NCBI GenBank assembly: GCA_937876715.1
Contig: CALEGA010000061.1
Location: 1-12,985, forward strand
Length of the DNA stretch: 12,985 nt
Direction of reading: 5' to 3'
DNA from: an uncultured Candidatus Saccharibacteria bacterium
Lineage (GTDB): Bacteria; Patescibacteriota; Saccharimonadia; Saccharimonadales; Saccharimonadaceae
Shown: piece after piece, positions 6,577-12,985 of the stretch
Position numbering within the stretch: the stretch's first letter is position 1
How the letters are laid out: the number at the start of each line of letters is the position of its first letter
Made by a program: the position numbers and the translations under genes
The notes under the pieces: generated by a model
Database searches by the model: none
What the model was told of the DNA's origin: nothing
What the model saw: only the letters and a program-made list of their open reading frames with translations

Positions 6577-8136
6577 ATGTCTAAAAAGAAAAAGGTTATC
6601 ATCATTGGTGGTGGTCCGGCTGGTCTCACGGCGGGCTATGAATTACTAGATAAATCCAAAGATTACGACGTCGTCATTCTTGAAGAATCCAAGGTCTTCG
6701 GCGGCATCTCTCGCACCGTCAATTACAAAGGGAATCGTATGGATATGGGCGGTCACCGCTTCTTCTCTAAAGTTCCTGAAGTTAACGAATGGTGGGAAAA
6801 AATGCTCCCCACCCAAGGCGCGTTGCCTTATGACGATAAAAAACTCCACCGCAAATCCAACATTAAAAAGGGCGGTCCTGACCCAGAAAAAACCGACAAA
6901 GTTATGCTCCGCCGCAACCGTCTCTCTCGCATTTTCTTCAATCAAAAATTCTTTGACTATCCCGTCTCACTCAAAGCCTCCACTTTAAAAAATATGGGAC
7001 TCGGCACTACTTTCGTCGTTGGCTGTAGCTACCTCAAATCCGCCGTCCATAAACGCCCTGAAAAATCTCTCGAAGATTTCTATATCAACCGTTTCGGCAA
7101 AAAACTCTACTCCATGTTCTTTGAGAACTACACCGAAAATCTTTGGGGTCGCCACCCGCGCGACATCTCCCCCGAATGGGGAGCTCAACGCGTCAAAGGT
7201 CTCTCCATCTCCGCCATCTTAAAAGACATCTTCGGCAAAGTCTTCCACAAAAAGAATCGTAAGGTAGAAACCTCGCTCATCGAAGAGTTTGCTTATCCAA
7301 AACTCGGTCCAGGGCAACTTTGGGAAATTACCGCCAAAGAAATCAAGAAAAAGGGCGGCGAAATCATTATGCAAGCAAAAGTCGTCGGCGTCAAAAAAGA
7401 CAAAAAGAACAACTTCACTGGTGTCGTTTATGAAAAAGATGGCAAAAAAGTTGAGCTCAAAGGCGACTACGTCATTTCTTCTATGCCAATCAAAGACCTT
7501 GTCGAGGCTATGAATGATGTCCCGAAAAAATATCTCGACATTGCTTCCGGTCTCCCATATCGTGACTATATGACCGTCGGTATTCTGACTAAAAAACTTG
7601 CTCTCAAAAACGAAACCAACATCAAAACTCTCGGCAATATCGTTCCCGATAACTGGGTTTATGTTCACGATAAATCCGTCAAAATGGGCCGCTTCCAAAT
7701 CTACAACAACTGGTCGCCCTACCTCGTCAAGGACGTCGAGCATACTGCGTGGGTTGGTCTCGAGTATTTCTGCAACGAGGGTGACGAGCTCTGGTCAATG
7801 ACCGATGACGACTTCGCTAAGCTCGGCATTAAAGAAATGGCAAAAATCAATATCATCGACAGCGAAGACGAAGTTCTCGACTATCACGTCGAACGCGTCA
7901 AAAAAGCCTACCCTGCCTACTTTGACACTTACGAACACATCGACGACCTCCGCGAATATCTCGACTCTATTCCTAATCTTTTCTGCGTCGGTCGCAACGG
8001 TCAGCACCGCTACAATAACCTCGATCATTCTATGTGCACTTCATTCGAAGCCGTCAAAGACATTCTGAGTGGCTCGACCGACAAATCCAACGTCTGGAAC
8101 GTCAACACGGAAAAAGAATATCATGAGTCAAAATAG
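6577..8136 (+). CDS. FAD-dependent oxidoreductase related to Glf / protoporphyrinogen-oxidase-like family
   Basis: A 519-residue soluble flavoprotein. It has an N-terminal dinucleotide-binding site VIIIGGGPAG (7-16), a second FAD motif FGGISRTV (41-48) followed by MGGHRFFSK (57-65), a central NYTENLWGRHP (184-194) and AYPKLGPGQLWE (239-250). The C-terminal VGRNGQHRYNNLDHSM (471-486) closes the FAD site. These motifs match a COG1232-like group of NAD(P)/FAD oxidoreductases that often sits in polysaccharide clusters and is distantly related to UDP-galactopyranose mutase. It is much longer than the true Glf in this window and lacks Glf's KQW and YYPV blocks, so a different substrate is likely. 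True protoporphyrinogen oxidase is improbable, since no haem genes are near. It is first in its unit, read from the palindromic promoter, with GGAG 8 bases before the ATG. The exact reaction is unknown. Confidence 0.85.
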   Translation: MSKKKKVIIIGGGPAGLTAGYELLDKSKDYDVVILEESKVFGGISRTVNYKGNRMDMGGHRFFSKVPEVNEWWEKMLPTQGALPYDDKKLHRKSNIKKGGPDPEKTDKVMLRRNRLSRIFFNQKFFDYPVSLKASTLKNMGLGTTFVVGCSYLKSAVHKRPEKSLEDFYINRFGKKLYSMFFENYTENLWGRHPRDISPEWGAQRVKGLSISAILKDIFGKVFHKKNRKVETSLIEEFAYPKLGPGQLWEITAKEIKKKGGEIIMQAKVVGVKKDKKNNFTGVVYEKDGKKVELKGDYVISSMPIKDLVEAMNDVPKKYLDIASGLPYRDYMTVGILTKKLALKNETNIKTLGNIVPDNWVYVHDKSVKMGRFQIYNNWSPYLVKDVEHTAWVGLEYFCNEGDELWSMTDDDFAKLGIKEMAKINIIDSEDEVLDYHVERVKKAYPAYFDTYEHIDDLREYLDSIPNLFCVGRNGQHRYNNLDHSMCTSFEAVKDILSGSTDKSNVWNVNTEKEYHESK

Positions 8137-8146
8137 CCATACTATG

Positions 8147-8168
8147 CTTTGTATGATATAATACAAAG
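8147..8168. repeat. 8-bp inverted repeat spanning the -10 of the next gene
   Basis: CTTTGTAT (8147-8154) and ATACAAAG (8161-8168) are perfect inverted arms around the 6-base GATATA. The right arm contains the end of the TATAAT box, so a protein bound here would block the promoter. In read-through RNA from the upstream gene it would form a short hairpin just before the ATG at 8171. There is no following U-run, so it is not a good terminator. Confidence 0.6.
8154..8162 (+). promoter_or_regulatory. Extended -10 promoter of the GT4-like gene
   Basis: TGATATAAT forms a perfect extended -10 (TGN-TATAAT, box at 8157-8162). The ATG at 8171 begins 8 bases further on and no Shine-Dalgarno lies between. 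The transcript is therefore expected to be leaderless or to carry at most one or two leader bases. No clear -35 is present. Confidence 0.6.
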
Positions 8169-8170
8169 AT

Positions 8171-9601
8171 ATGGCAGAAAAAGATGACTATATAAAAGCG
8201 TTAGAAGATGAGCTTAGCGCCTCCCTTGAACGCGAAAAAATACTTTCCGAGACAGAATTGTCTTTTCGCGCTTTCACTGCTAAAAAATTCAAAAATAGCA
8301 AGCTTTATAAAAACGTCATATCAGACCCTGACAGTAAAGCCGGTAAAATAGCTCGCGCTCCGCGCTCAGTTTATCGTTTGATCAAAAATCCAGAGGTCAG
8401 AAAAAGTTTATTGCAAAAAAAAACGGTCAACGACACCAAAGTTAACGAGCTAAAAAACAATCATTTTCTTGAGCCGTGGGTCGTCAAGCACGAGTTGCGC
8501 AAAAAAATTGCCGAACAAGCCATCAAAGACGGCAAAAAGCTTGCTCTCTACTTTGTTGAAAAACCTGATAGCTCCACATTCCGTTACCGCTGCTATAACA
8601 CTTTTACTGCCACTAAAAATAGTCAAAAATGGCAGGCTGTCTATTTCTTTAAAGATGAAGTTGAAACCGTCGAAAACTTATTGCCAAAAAGCAGCGTGCT
8701 GGTTTTTGGTCGTCAATCTGGTCAAGAAAAATTAATTGCTAAATTAACCGAACTAGCACACAAAAATAACATCAAAGCCGGTCTCGACATTGACGACCTC
8801 GTCTTTGATATGAAATATCTTGATATGATGCTTGACACCATTGGTGAAAAAGTTAATCAAAGCTACTGGATGGCATATTTTGCCAGTGTTCAAGCTATGG
8901 CGAAACAAATGGATTTCTTCATTACTACTAATGAATTTTTAGTTGGCAAGCTCCAAGCTTCGCACAACAAACCTTGCGTAGTCATTTGCAATTCGCTTAA
9001 CGACGAGCAAGTCAATGCTTCGCTCGCTTACGTCGGACGCAAAAACCAACAGAAATCACGCCCATTCACAATTGGCTATTTTTCGGGCTCGCCCACTCAC
9101 GCTAAAGATTTTCAAGTCGCCGAACCAGAGTTGGTCAAATTCCTGAATAAGCATTCCGATTCTGTTGTGCACGTCGTTGGTTTTATGAGATTTTCCGACG
9201 AAACTGAAAAATTAGTTGACGCCGGTAGGATTAAATTTGTGCCCATGGTAGATTTCCGCAAACTCCAACGTCTTATGTCAGAAGTCGATGTCAATATCGC
9301 TCCGCTTGTTGATAATGATTTTACCAACTGCAAATCCGAACTCAAGTTCTTCGAAGCAGCAATCGTAGAAACTCCAACCATCGCTTCGCCAACCTTTACC
9401 TTCAAAAACGCTATCAAGGACGGCAAAACAGGCTTCCTTGCCAAGCCGAACGAATGGTTCGACAAGCTTGAATACCTTTATGACCACAGTGAAGAATCCC
9501 AAAAAATCGCTAAGGCCGCTAAAAAATACTGCCTAGAAAACTACTATGGCGAAAAATTCCTAAAACAAGTCGAGGAAGCTTACGATGCCATCTCTAAGTA
9601 A
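8171..9601 (+). CDS. GT-B glycosyltransferase (GT4-like)
   Basis: A 476-residue cytoplasmic protein. The first 30 residues are highly charged and helical (possible coiled coil), followed by a basic linker up to about 110. The region from about 120 to 280 looks like an N-terminal GT-B domain, with YFVEKPDSSTFRYR (127-140) and GLDIDDLVFD (204-213). The C-terminal GT-B domain starts near 299 with IGYFSGSPTHAKDF (301-314). It contains the nucleotide-sugar-binding KSELKFFEA (388-396) followed by ETPTIAS (400-406), the typical layout of GT4 family members (Glyco_trans_1 / PF13692 type). No membrane helix is seen. The sugar donor cannot be read from the sequence. UDP-Galf or dTDP-rhamnose, both made by neighbouring genes, are reasonable candidates. 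It overlaps the next GT2 gene by 17 bp and is probably co-transcribed with it. Confidence 0.88.
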   Translation: MAEKDDYIKALEDELSASLEREKILSETELSFRAFTAKKFKNSKLYKNVISDPDSKAGKIARAPRSVYRLIKNPEVRKSLLQKKTVNDTKVNELKNNHFLEPWVVKHELRKKIAEQAIKDGKKLALYFVEKPDSSTFRYRCYNTFTATKNSQKWQAVYFFKDEVETVENLLPKSSVLVFGRQSGQEKLIAKLTELAHKNNIKAGLDIDDLVFDMKYLDMMLDTIGEKVNQSYWMAYFASVQAMAKQMDFFITTNEFLVGKLQASHNKPCVVICNSLNDEQVNASLAYVGRKNQQKSRPFTIGYFSGSPTHAKDFQVAEPELVKFLNKHSDSVVHVVGFMRFSDETEKLVDAGRIKFVPMVDFRKLQRLMSEVDVNIAPLVDNDFTNCKSELKFFEAAIVETPTIASPTFTFKNAIKDGKTGFLAKPNEWFDKLEYLYDHSEESQKIAKAAKKYCLENYYGEKFLKQVEEAYDAISK

Positions 9602-10565
9602 AATTAAGCAATCCCTCGGCAACAACAAAACTCTCCCCGCCATCTACTCTTTTCTTTCCAAACCTTTTTCGGCCAACCTCCGTCACCTTGAACCGCCTCT
9701 CGATATTCCTAAAGCACCTAAAAAAGTCACCGTCATTATCCCGAACTATAACTACAAAAACTTTCTCGACGCTCGTCTTAAATCAATTCTCAATCAGACC
9801 TACCCGATTTACGAGTTAATCATTCTCGACGATGCTTCTACTGATGGCTCCGCTGATTTTATCGAAAACGAACTTCTCATCAAAGCCCGCACTAAAAATC
9901 CCGACCTTAAACTAAAGTTTCTCAAAAACACCAAAAACTCCGGCAAATCTATCGTCCAATGGCAAAAAGGTTTCAAACACGCCACTGGCGACTTTCTCTG
10001 GCTTGCCGAAGCCGATGACCTTTCCGACTCTAATTTTCTCGCTGCCGTTATGCAAAAATTTGACGATAAAAAAGTCGTCTTATCTTACGCCAATTCTGTC
10101 GCCATCAACGAACAAGGCAAAGTGTTGACCTATGACTTCCAAAACCACTCCGTTGACAAACAAAAAACTGGTCACTGGCAAATCGACTTCGTAGAGAACG
10201 GGGAATCAGAAATTAAAAACTACTTCGCCATCAACTGTAACATCCCCAACGTCTCCGCTTGCGTCTTCCGCCTCGACAAAAATATCCTCTACGACAAATA
10301 TCTTGAATCCGCCAAAAGCTTCACTCAGTGCGGCGATTGGCACTTCTATCTACAAGTTCTCCAGCACGGCAAAATCGCTTATTCTCGCCCTGCTCTCAAC
10401 TTTTTCCGCATCCACCAAAACTCCGTCACGGCAAGCTCCAAAAAATCCAGTGAGTTACTCAAAGAAATCGAACAAATCCAAACCGAAGTCGCCAAAAACT
10501 ATACACTTTCAGACTCCGTTCTTGCCGCCCAATCTCGCGAACTCACCCGTATCGCAAATAGATAA
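9585..10565 (+). CDS. GT2 family glycosyltransferase
   Basis: A 326-residue GT-A transferase. After a variable lead of about 45 residues come VTVIIPNYNYKNFL (48-61) and LDDASTDGS (81-89), the start of the fold that binds the nucleotide. The DxD-like metal site is AEADDLSD (141-148). GDWHFY (250-255) corresponds to the usual E/DDW-type catalytic region, and FFRIHQNSVT (273-282) is the conserved C-terminal segment of this group. There are no membrane helices, unlike the polyprenyl-phosphate enzyme at 495, so it is likely a peripheral enzyme adding a sugar to a lipid-linked glycan. The ATG lies within the 3' end of the GT4-like gene, with GAGGA starting at 9572 upstream. It closes the unit before the rhamnose genes. 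Its donor is not known, but rhamnosyl- or galactofuranosyl-transfer would fit the context. Confidence 0.9.
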   Translation: MPSLSKIKQSLGNNKTLPAIYSFLSKPFSANLRHLEPPLDIPKAPKKVTVIIPNYNYKNFLDARLKSILNQTYPIYELIILDDASTDGSADFIENELLIKARTKNPDLKLKFLKNTKNSGKSIVQWQKGFKHATGDFLWLAEADDLSDSNFLAAVMQKFDDKKVVLSYANSVAINEQGKVLTYDFQNHSVDKQKTGHWQIDFVENGESEIKNYFAINCNIPNVSACVFRLDKNILYDKYLESAKSFTQCGDWHFYLQVLQHGKIAYSRPALNFFRIHQNSVTASSKKSSELLKEIEQIQTEVAKNYTLSDSVLAAQSRELTRIANR

Positions 10566-10569
10566 TTTA

Positions 10570-10578
10570 TGGTATAAT
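10570..10578 (+). promoter_or_regulatory. Extended -10 promoter of the rhamnose genes
   Basis: TGGTATAAT is an extended -10 with the box at 10573-10578, in the 30-base gap between the GT2 gene and rfbA. Initiation is expected near 10585, where the Shine-Dalgarno AAAGGAG (10585-10591) begins, so the leader would be only about 11 nt. No -35 is evident. Read-through from the upstream unit is also possible, since no terminator lies between. Confidence 0.65.
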
Positions 10579-10595
10579 ATACTCAAAGGAGTTTT

Positions 10596-11483
10596 ATGAA
10601 AGGAATTATTTTAGCTGGCGGTTCTGGCACCCGTCTTTACCCCCTCACACTAGCCACTTCGAAGCAAATGCTTCCGGTTTATGACAAACCGATGATTTAT
10701 TACCCACTCTCAACGTTAATGCTCGCAGGTATCCGCGACATCTTGATCATCTCCACCCCGTTGGATTTGCCAAACTTCGAGCGTCTCCTCGGCGACGGTT
10801 CACAATTTGGGCTCAAGCTTAGCTACAAAGTCCAACCCTCTCCCGATGGTCTCGCTCAAGCATTTATCCTTGGCGAAGAGTTTATCGGTGACGATGCCTG
10901 TGCTATGGTTCTCGGCGACAACATTTTCTATGGCGACGGTTTCGTCAAATCACTTAAAAATTCCGTTAAAAACGCCGAAGAACAAGGTCGCGCCACCGTC
11001 TTCGGTTACTATGTCGATGACCCCGAACGTTTCGGCGTCGTCGAATTTGACAATGATTGGCACGCTATCTCGATTGAGGAAAAACCAAAGGTGCCAAAAT
11101 CCAACTACGCCGTCACCGGTCTTTACTTTTATCCCGCCGGCGTCTCTGCGCGCGCCAAAGAAGTTCAACCATCCGACCGTGGCGAACTAGAAATCACCAC
11201 CTTAAACGAATTTTACTTGAACGACGCTAAGCTTGACGTCCAACTCCTCGGTCGCGGCTTCGCGTGGCTCGACACCGGCACGATGGACTCTCTCGCCGAT
11301 GCCTCTGATTTCGTCCGCGTCATTCAAAAACGCCAAGGCGTCGAAATTTCCGCTCCCGAGGAAATCGCCTACAAGAACGGCTGGATTTCTAAAGATCAAC
11401 TCTTAGAGTCTGCCACTAAATATGGCAAATCCAGCTACGGTCAACACCTCAAAAATGTTGCGGAGGGGAAGCTTAAAGACTAA
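10596..11483 (+). CDS. rfbA: Glucose-1-phosphate thymidylyltransferase
   Basis: Makes dTDP-glucose from dTTP and glucose-1-phosphate, the first step of dTDP-L-rhamnose synthesis (also named RmlA). The 295-residue length is typical. Motifs are the nucleotide-binding LAGGSGTRLYP (6-16), the lysine-containing SKQMLPVYDKPM (22-33), VQPSPDGLAQAF (79-90) and LGDNIFYG with metal-binding D108. They continue with EEKP (161-164), GLYFY (175-179), RGELEIT (195-201) and WLDTGT (224-229). All expected positions are intact. Translation is set by AAAGGAG five bases before the ATG. The TAA overlaps the ATG of rfbC by one base (TAATG), so the two are translationally coupled. The coding strand favours C- and A-ending codons, and the glutamine codons I checked are all CAA. 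Confidence 0.97.
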   Translation: MKGIILAGGSGTRLYPLTLATSKQMLPVYDKPMIYYPLSTLMLAGIRDILIISTPLDLPNFERLLGDGSQFGLKLSYKVQPSPDGLAQAFILGEEFIGDDACAMVLGDNIFYGDGFVKSLKNSVKNAEEQGRATVFGYYVDDPERFGVVEFDNDWHAISIEEKPKVPKSNYAVTGLYFYPAGVSARAKEVQPSDRGELEITTLNEFYLNDAKLDVQLLGRGFAWLDTGTMDSLADASDFVRVIQKRQGVEISAPEEIAYKNGWISKDQLLESATKYGKSSYGQHLKNVAEGKLKD

Positions 11484-12043
11484 TGTTGACTTTCGAAAAA
11501 ACTCCAATCAAAGACGTTTATGTCATCACTCCTAAAGTTTTCGGCGACGACCGCGGCTACTTTATGGAAACTTTCTCCGACCAAGATTTTAAGAACGCCG
11601 GCTTAAACTACACTTTTGTTCAAGACAACCAAAGCTCATCTAAAAAGGGTGTTCTTCGCGGTCTCCACTTTCAAAAAACTCATCCTCAAGCTAAACTCGT
11701 CCGCGTCTTAAAAGGCGAAGTTTACGACGTCGCTGTTGACCTCCGCGATGGCTCCGAAACTTACGGTAAATATGTCGGCGTCCTCCTTTCCGAAGAAAAC
11801 AAAAAACAACTTCTAATTCCGCGCGGCTTCGCGCACGGCTTTCTCGTTGTTTCCGACTCTGCCGAGTTTGCCTACAAATGTGATGAATTTTATCATCCCG
11901 AAGACGAAGGCGGTCTCATCTATAACGACCCCGACATCGCTATTAATTGGCCTCGGCTCGACACGGATTACATTTTAAGTGAAAAAGACACTAAACACCC
12001 GACTCTTAAAGAATCTAACATAACTTTCAAAGGAGAAAACTAA
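11483..12043 (+). CDS. rfbC: dTDP-4-dehydrorhamnose 3,5-epimerase
   Basis: Third enzyme of dTDP-rhamnose synthesis (RmlC), a cupin that epimerises C3 and C5 of dTDP-4-keto-6-deoxyglucose. It is 186 residues, as expected for the family. Key segments are FGDDRGYFMETF (20-31), QDNQSSSKKGVLRGLHFQ with catalytic H62 (47-64) and VRVLKGEVYDVAVDLR (73-88). They are followed by IPRGFAHGF (112-120), EFAYKCDEFYHPEDEGG with the active-site Tyr near 131, and SEKDTKHP with D169, the probable partner of H62. It begins on the last base of the rfbA stop codon and its TAA is directly followed by the rfbB ATG. The order A-C-B is therefore a tightly coupled operon. Confidence 0.97.
   Translation: MLTFEKTPIKDVYVITPKVFGDDRGYFMETFSDQDFKNAGLNYTFVQDNQSSSKKGVLRGLHFQKTHPQAKLVRVLKGEVYDVAVDLRDGSETYGKYVGVLLSEENKKQLLIPRGFAHGFLVVSDSAEFAYKCDEFYHPEDEGGLIYNDPDIAINWPRLDTDYILSEKDTKHPTLKESNITFKGEN
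12029..12035 (+). promoter_or_regulatory. Shine-Dalgarno of rfbB
   Basis: AAAGGAG inside the last codons of rfbC, 8 bases before the ATG at 12044. It fixes the rfbB start, which follows the rfbC stop with no spacer. Confidence 0.75.
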
Positions 12044-12985
12044 ATGGGAAAAACTATTGTCGTCACTGGTGGCGCCGGTTTCATCGGCAGCAACTTTGTT
12101 TATTACATGTTAAACAAATATCCCGACTATAAAATCGTCTGCGTCGATTGTCTAACTTACGCCGGCAATCTTTCTACGCTCAAACAAGCTTTAGAAAACC
12201 CAAACTTCCGTTTTGAAAAACTTAATATCTGTGACAAAGAGGGAATCAAAAAACTCTTCACGGAAGTAAAACCCGACATCGTCGTTAACTTCGCCGCCGA
12301 ATCTCACGTTGACCGTTCTATCGCTGGCCCAGAAATTTTCGTCGACACCAATATCAAAGGCACGCAAACTTTGATGGAAGTTTGTCGCGAGCTTAACATC
12401 CCGCGCTACCACCAAGTTTCTACTGACGAAGTTTACGGCGACTTGCCGCTCGACCGTCCCGACCTTTTCTTTACCGAAACTACGCCAATTCACGCCTCTT
12501 CACCTTACTCTGCCAGCAAAGCCGGCGCCGACCTTCTCGTTCTTGCCTATTGTCGCACCTATAAATTCCCAGCCACCATCTCCCGCTGTTCCAACAACTA
12601 CGGCCCTTATCATTTCCCGGAAAAACTGATCCCTCTGATGATTGCCAACTGCCTGAACGATAAGCCCCTGCCGGTGTATGGCCAGGGCCTGAACGTGCGG
12701 GATTGGCTGTATGTGATGGACCATTGTCGGGCAATTGATTTAATTTTTCATCAGGGACGCGCGGGCGAAACATATAATGTTGGCGGGCATAATGAACGCA
12801 ATAATATTACGATTGTAAAGACCATTTGTTCGATTCTGGATGAATTGCGTCCACGAACAGACGGCAAAAGGTATGAATCACAGATTGAATTTGTCGCTGA
12901 TCGCGCGGGGCATGATTTCAGATATGCGATTGATGCAGGCAAGTTGGAACAGGAACTGGGGTGGCGCGCGATTGAGACATTTGAT
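12044..12985 (+). CDS. rfbB: dTDP-glucose 4,6-dehydratase, 3' end beyond window; possibly chimeric
   Basis: Second enzyme of dTDP-rhamnose synthesis (RmlB), an extended short-chain dehydrogenase. There are 314 codons before the window ends, against a usual length of about 330-350, so little is missing. Motifs are the NAD-binding TGGAGFIG (8-15), AAESHVDRSI (85-93), STDEVYGD with catalytic T127/D128/E129 (126-133), YSASK with Y155 and K159, and CSNNYGPYHFPEKLIPL (182-198). Near the end come GETYNVGGHNER (241-252) and ADRAGHDFRYAID (286-297). The protein reads through as a normal RmlB, but codon use changes sharply near codon 187-195 (12602-12626). Before that leucine is never CTG and all glutamines are CAA. 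After it 8 of 11 leucines are CTG, all 4 glutamines are CAG and aspartate switches from GAC to GAT. The last 360 bases may therefore come from another genome or lineage. Confidence 0.93.
   Translation, partial: MGKTIVVTGGAGFIGSNFVYYMLNKYPDYKIVCVDCLTYAGNLSTLKQALENPNFRFEKLNICDKEGIKKLFTEVKPDIVVNFAAESHVDRSIAGPEIFVDTNIKGTQTLMEVCRELNIPRYHQVSTDEVYGDLPLDRPDLFFTETTPIHASSPYSASKAGADLLVLAYCRTYKFPATISRCSNNYGPYHFPEKLIPLMIANCLNDKPLPVYGQGLNVRDWLYVMDHCRAIDLIFHQGRAGETYNVGGHNERNNITIVKTICSILDELRPRTDGKRYESQIEFVADRAGHDFRYAIDAGKLEQELGWRAIETFD

Noticed and set aside
7219..7743. Long minus-strand open frame (174 codons) opposite the FAD oxidoreductase
   Set aside because: It is an antisense shadow: the C-ending codons of the real gene (GTC, GAC, TTC, CTC) leave few stops on the other strand. 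There is no Shine-Dalgarno, promoter or recognisable domain. The same holds for 6646-6945, 6985-7188, 7795-8028, 9112-9502, 10950-11168 and 11202-11399 (minus).
12191..12942. Several minus-strand open frames within rfbB
   Set aside because: The plus frame is an intact RmlB with all catalytic motifs, and the antisense frames overlap each other and have no recognisable domains.
1..12985. Recoded TGA (glycine) as in Gracilibacteria or SR1
   Set aside because: Conserved proteins end normally and contain no in-frame TGA. The LicD-like gene and the LGFP gene use TGA as their stop.
1..12985. Mobile elements, CRISPR, toxin-antitoxin or defence genes
   Set aside because: All major frames are accounted for by surface-glycan genes or a surface protein. 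No transposase, integrase, attachment-site repeat or spaced direct-repeat array was seen.

Overview
The window looks like a cell-surface polysaccharide locus from a small-genome, Gram-positive-type bacterium. My best guess is a member of the Candidate Phyla Radiation, most likely Candidatus Saccharibacteria (TM7). The reasons are densely packed and overlapping genes, TATAAT-type promoters, Lys/Asn-rich proteins, a surface protein with LGFP repeats and a single-membrane style set of glycan genes. This placement is an inference from protein flavour, with no search behind it (about 0.5 to 0.6). TGA and TAA end the genes normally, so the standard bacterial code fits. No rRNA, tRNA, CRISPR array, insertion sequence or integrase was seen. 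No gap between genes exceeds 58 bases.

Layout. (1) 1-467 (+): the C-terminal end of an LGFP-repeat surface protein, cut by the window edge. (2) 495-2708 (+): a large GT2 glycosyltransferase fused to a polytopic GT-C-like membrane domain. (3) 6518-2688 (-): a three-gene operon with overlapping genes, encoding a large membrane protein, a LicD-family phosphotransferase and UDP-galactopyranose mutase (glf). It ends tail-to-tail with gene 2, overlapping it by 21 bp. (4) 6577-10565 (+): a Glf-related FAD oxidoreductase, a GT4-like glycosyltransferase and a GT2 glycosyltransferase. (5) 10596-12985 (+): rfbA, rfbC and rfbB (rmlA, rmlC, rmlB) of dTDP-L-rhamnose synthesis. rfbB runs off the window, and rfbD (rmlD) is not seen.

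Together the genes would supply UDP-galactofuranose and dTDP-rhamnose precursors, cytoplasmic transferases to assemble a glycan, membrane enzymes likely to use polyprenyl-linked sugars, and a LicD enzyme to add a phospho-substituent. This is the kind of kit that makes a rhamnose/galactofuranose-containing, possibly phosphate-decorated, surface polymer.

The most notable points are as follows. A 23-nt palindrome between the divergent units at 6525-6547 is made of two mirror-image extended -10 boxes. Three first-in-unit genes appear to be transcribed as leaderless mRNAs. A GT2/GT-C fusion is present. Codon use and GC skew change abruptly inside rfbB near 12602-12626, which points to an assembly chimera or a recombination junction. 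The first 55 bases are an exact copy of 325-379, which suggests the left edge is a repeat-induced contig break. I see no clearly new defence or mobile system here. The novelty lies in the promoter architecture and in the membrane enzymes of unknown specificity.
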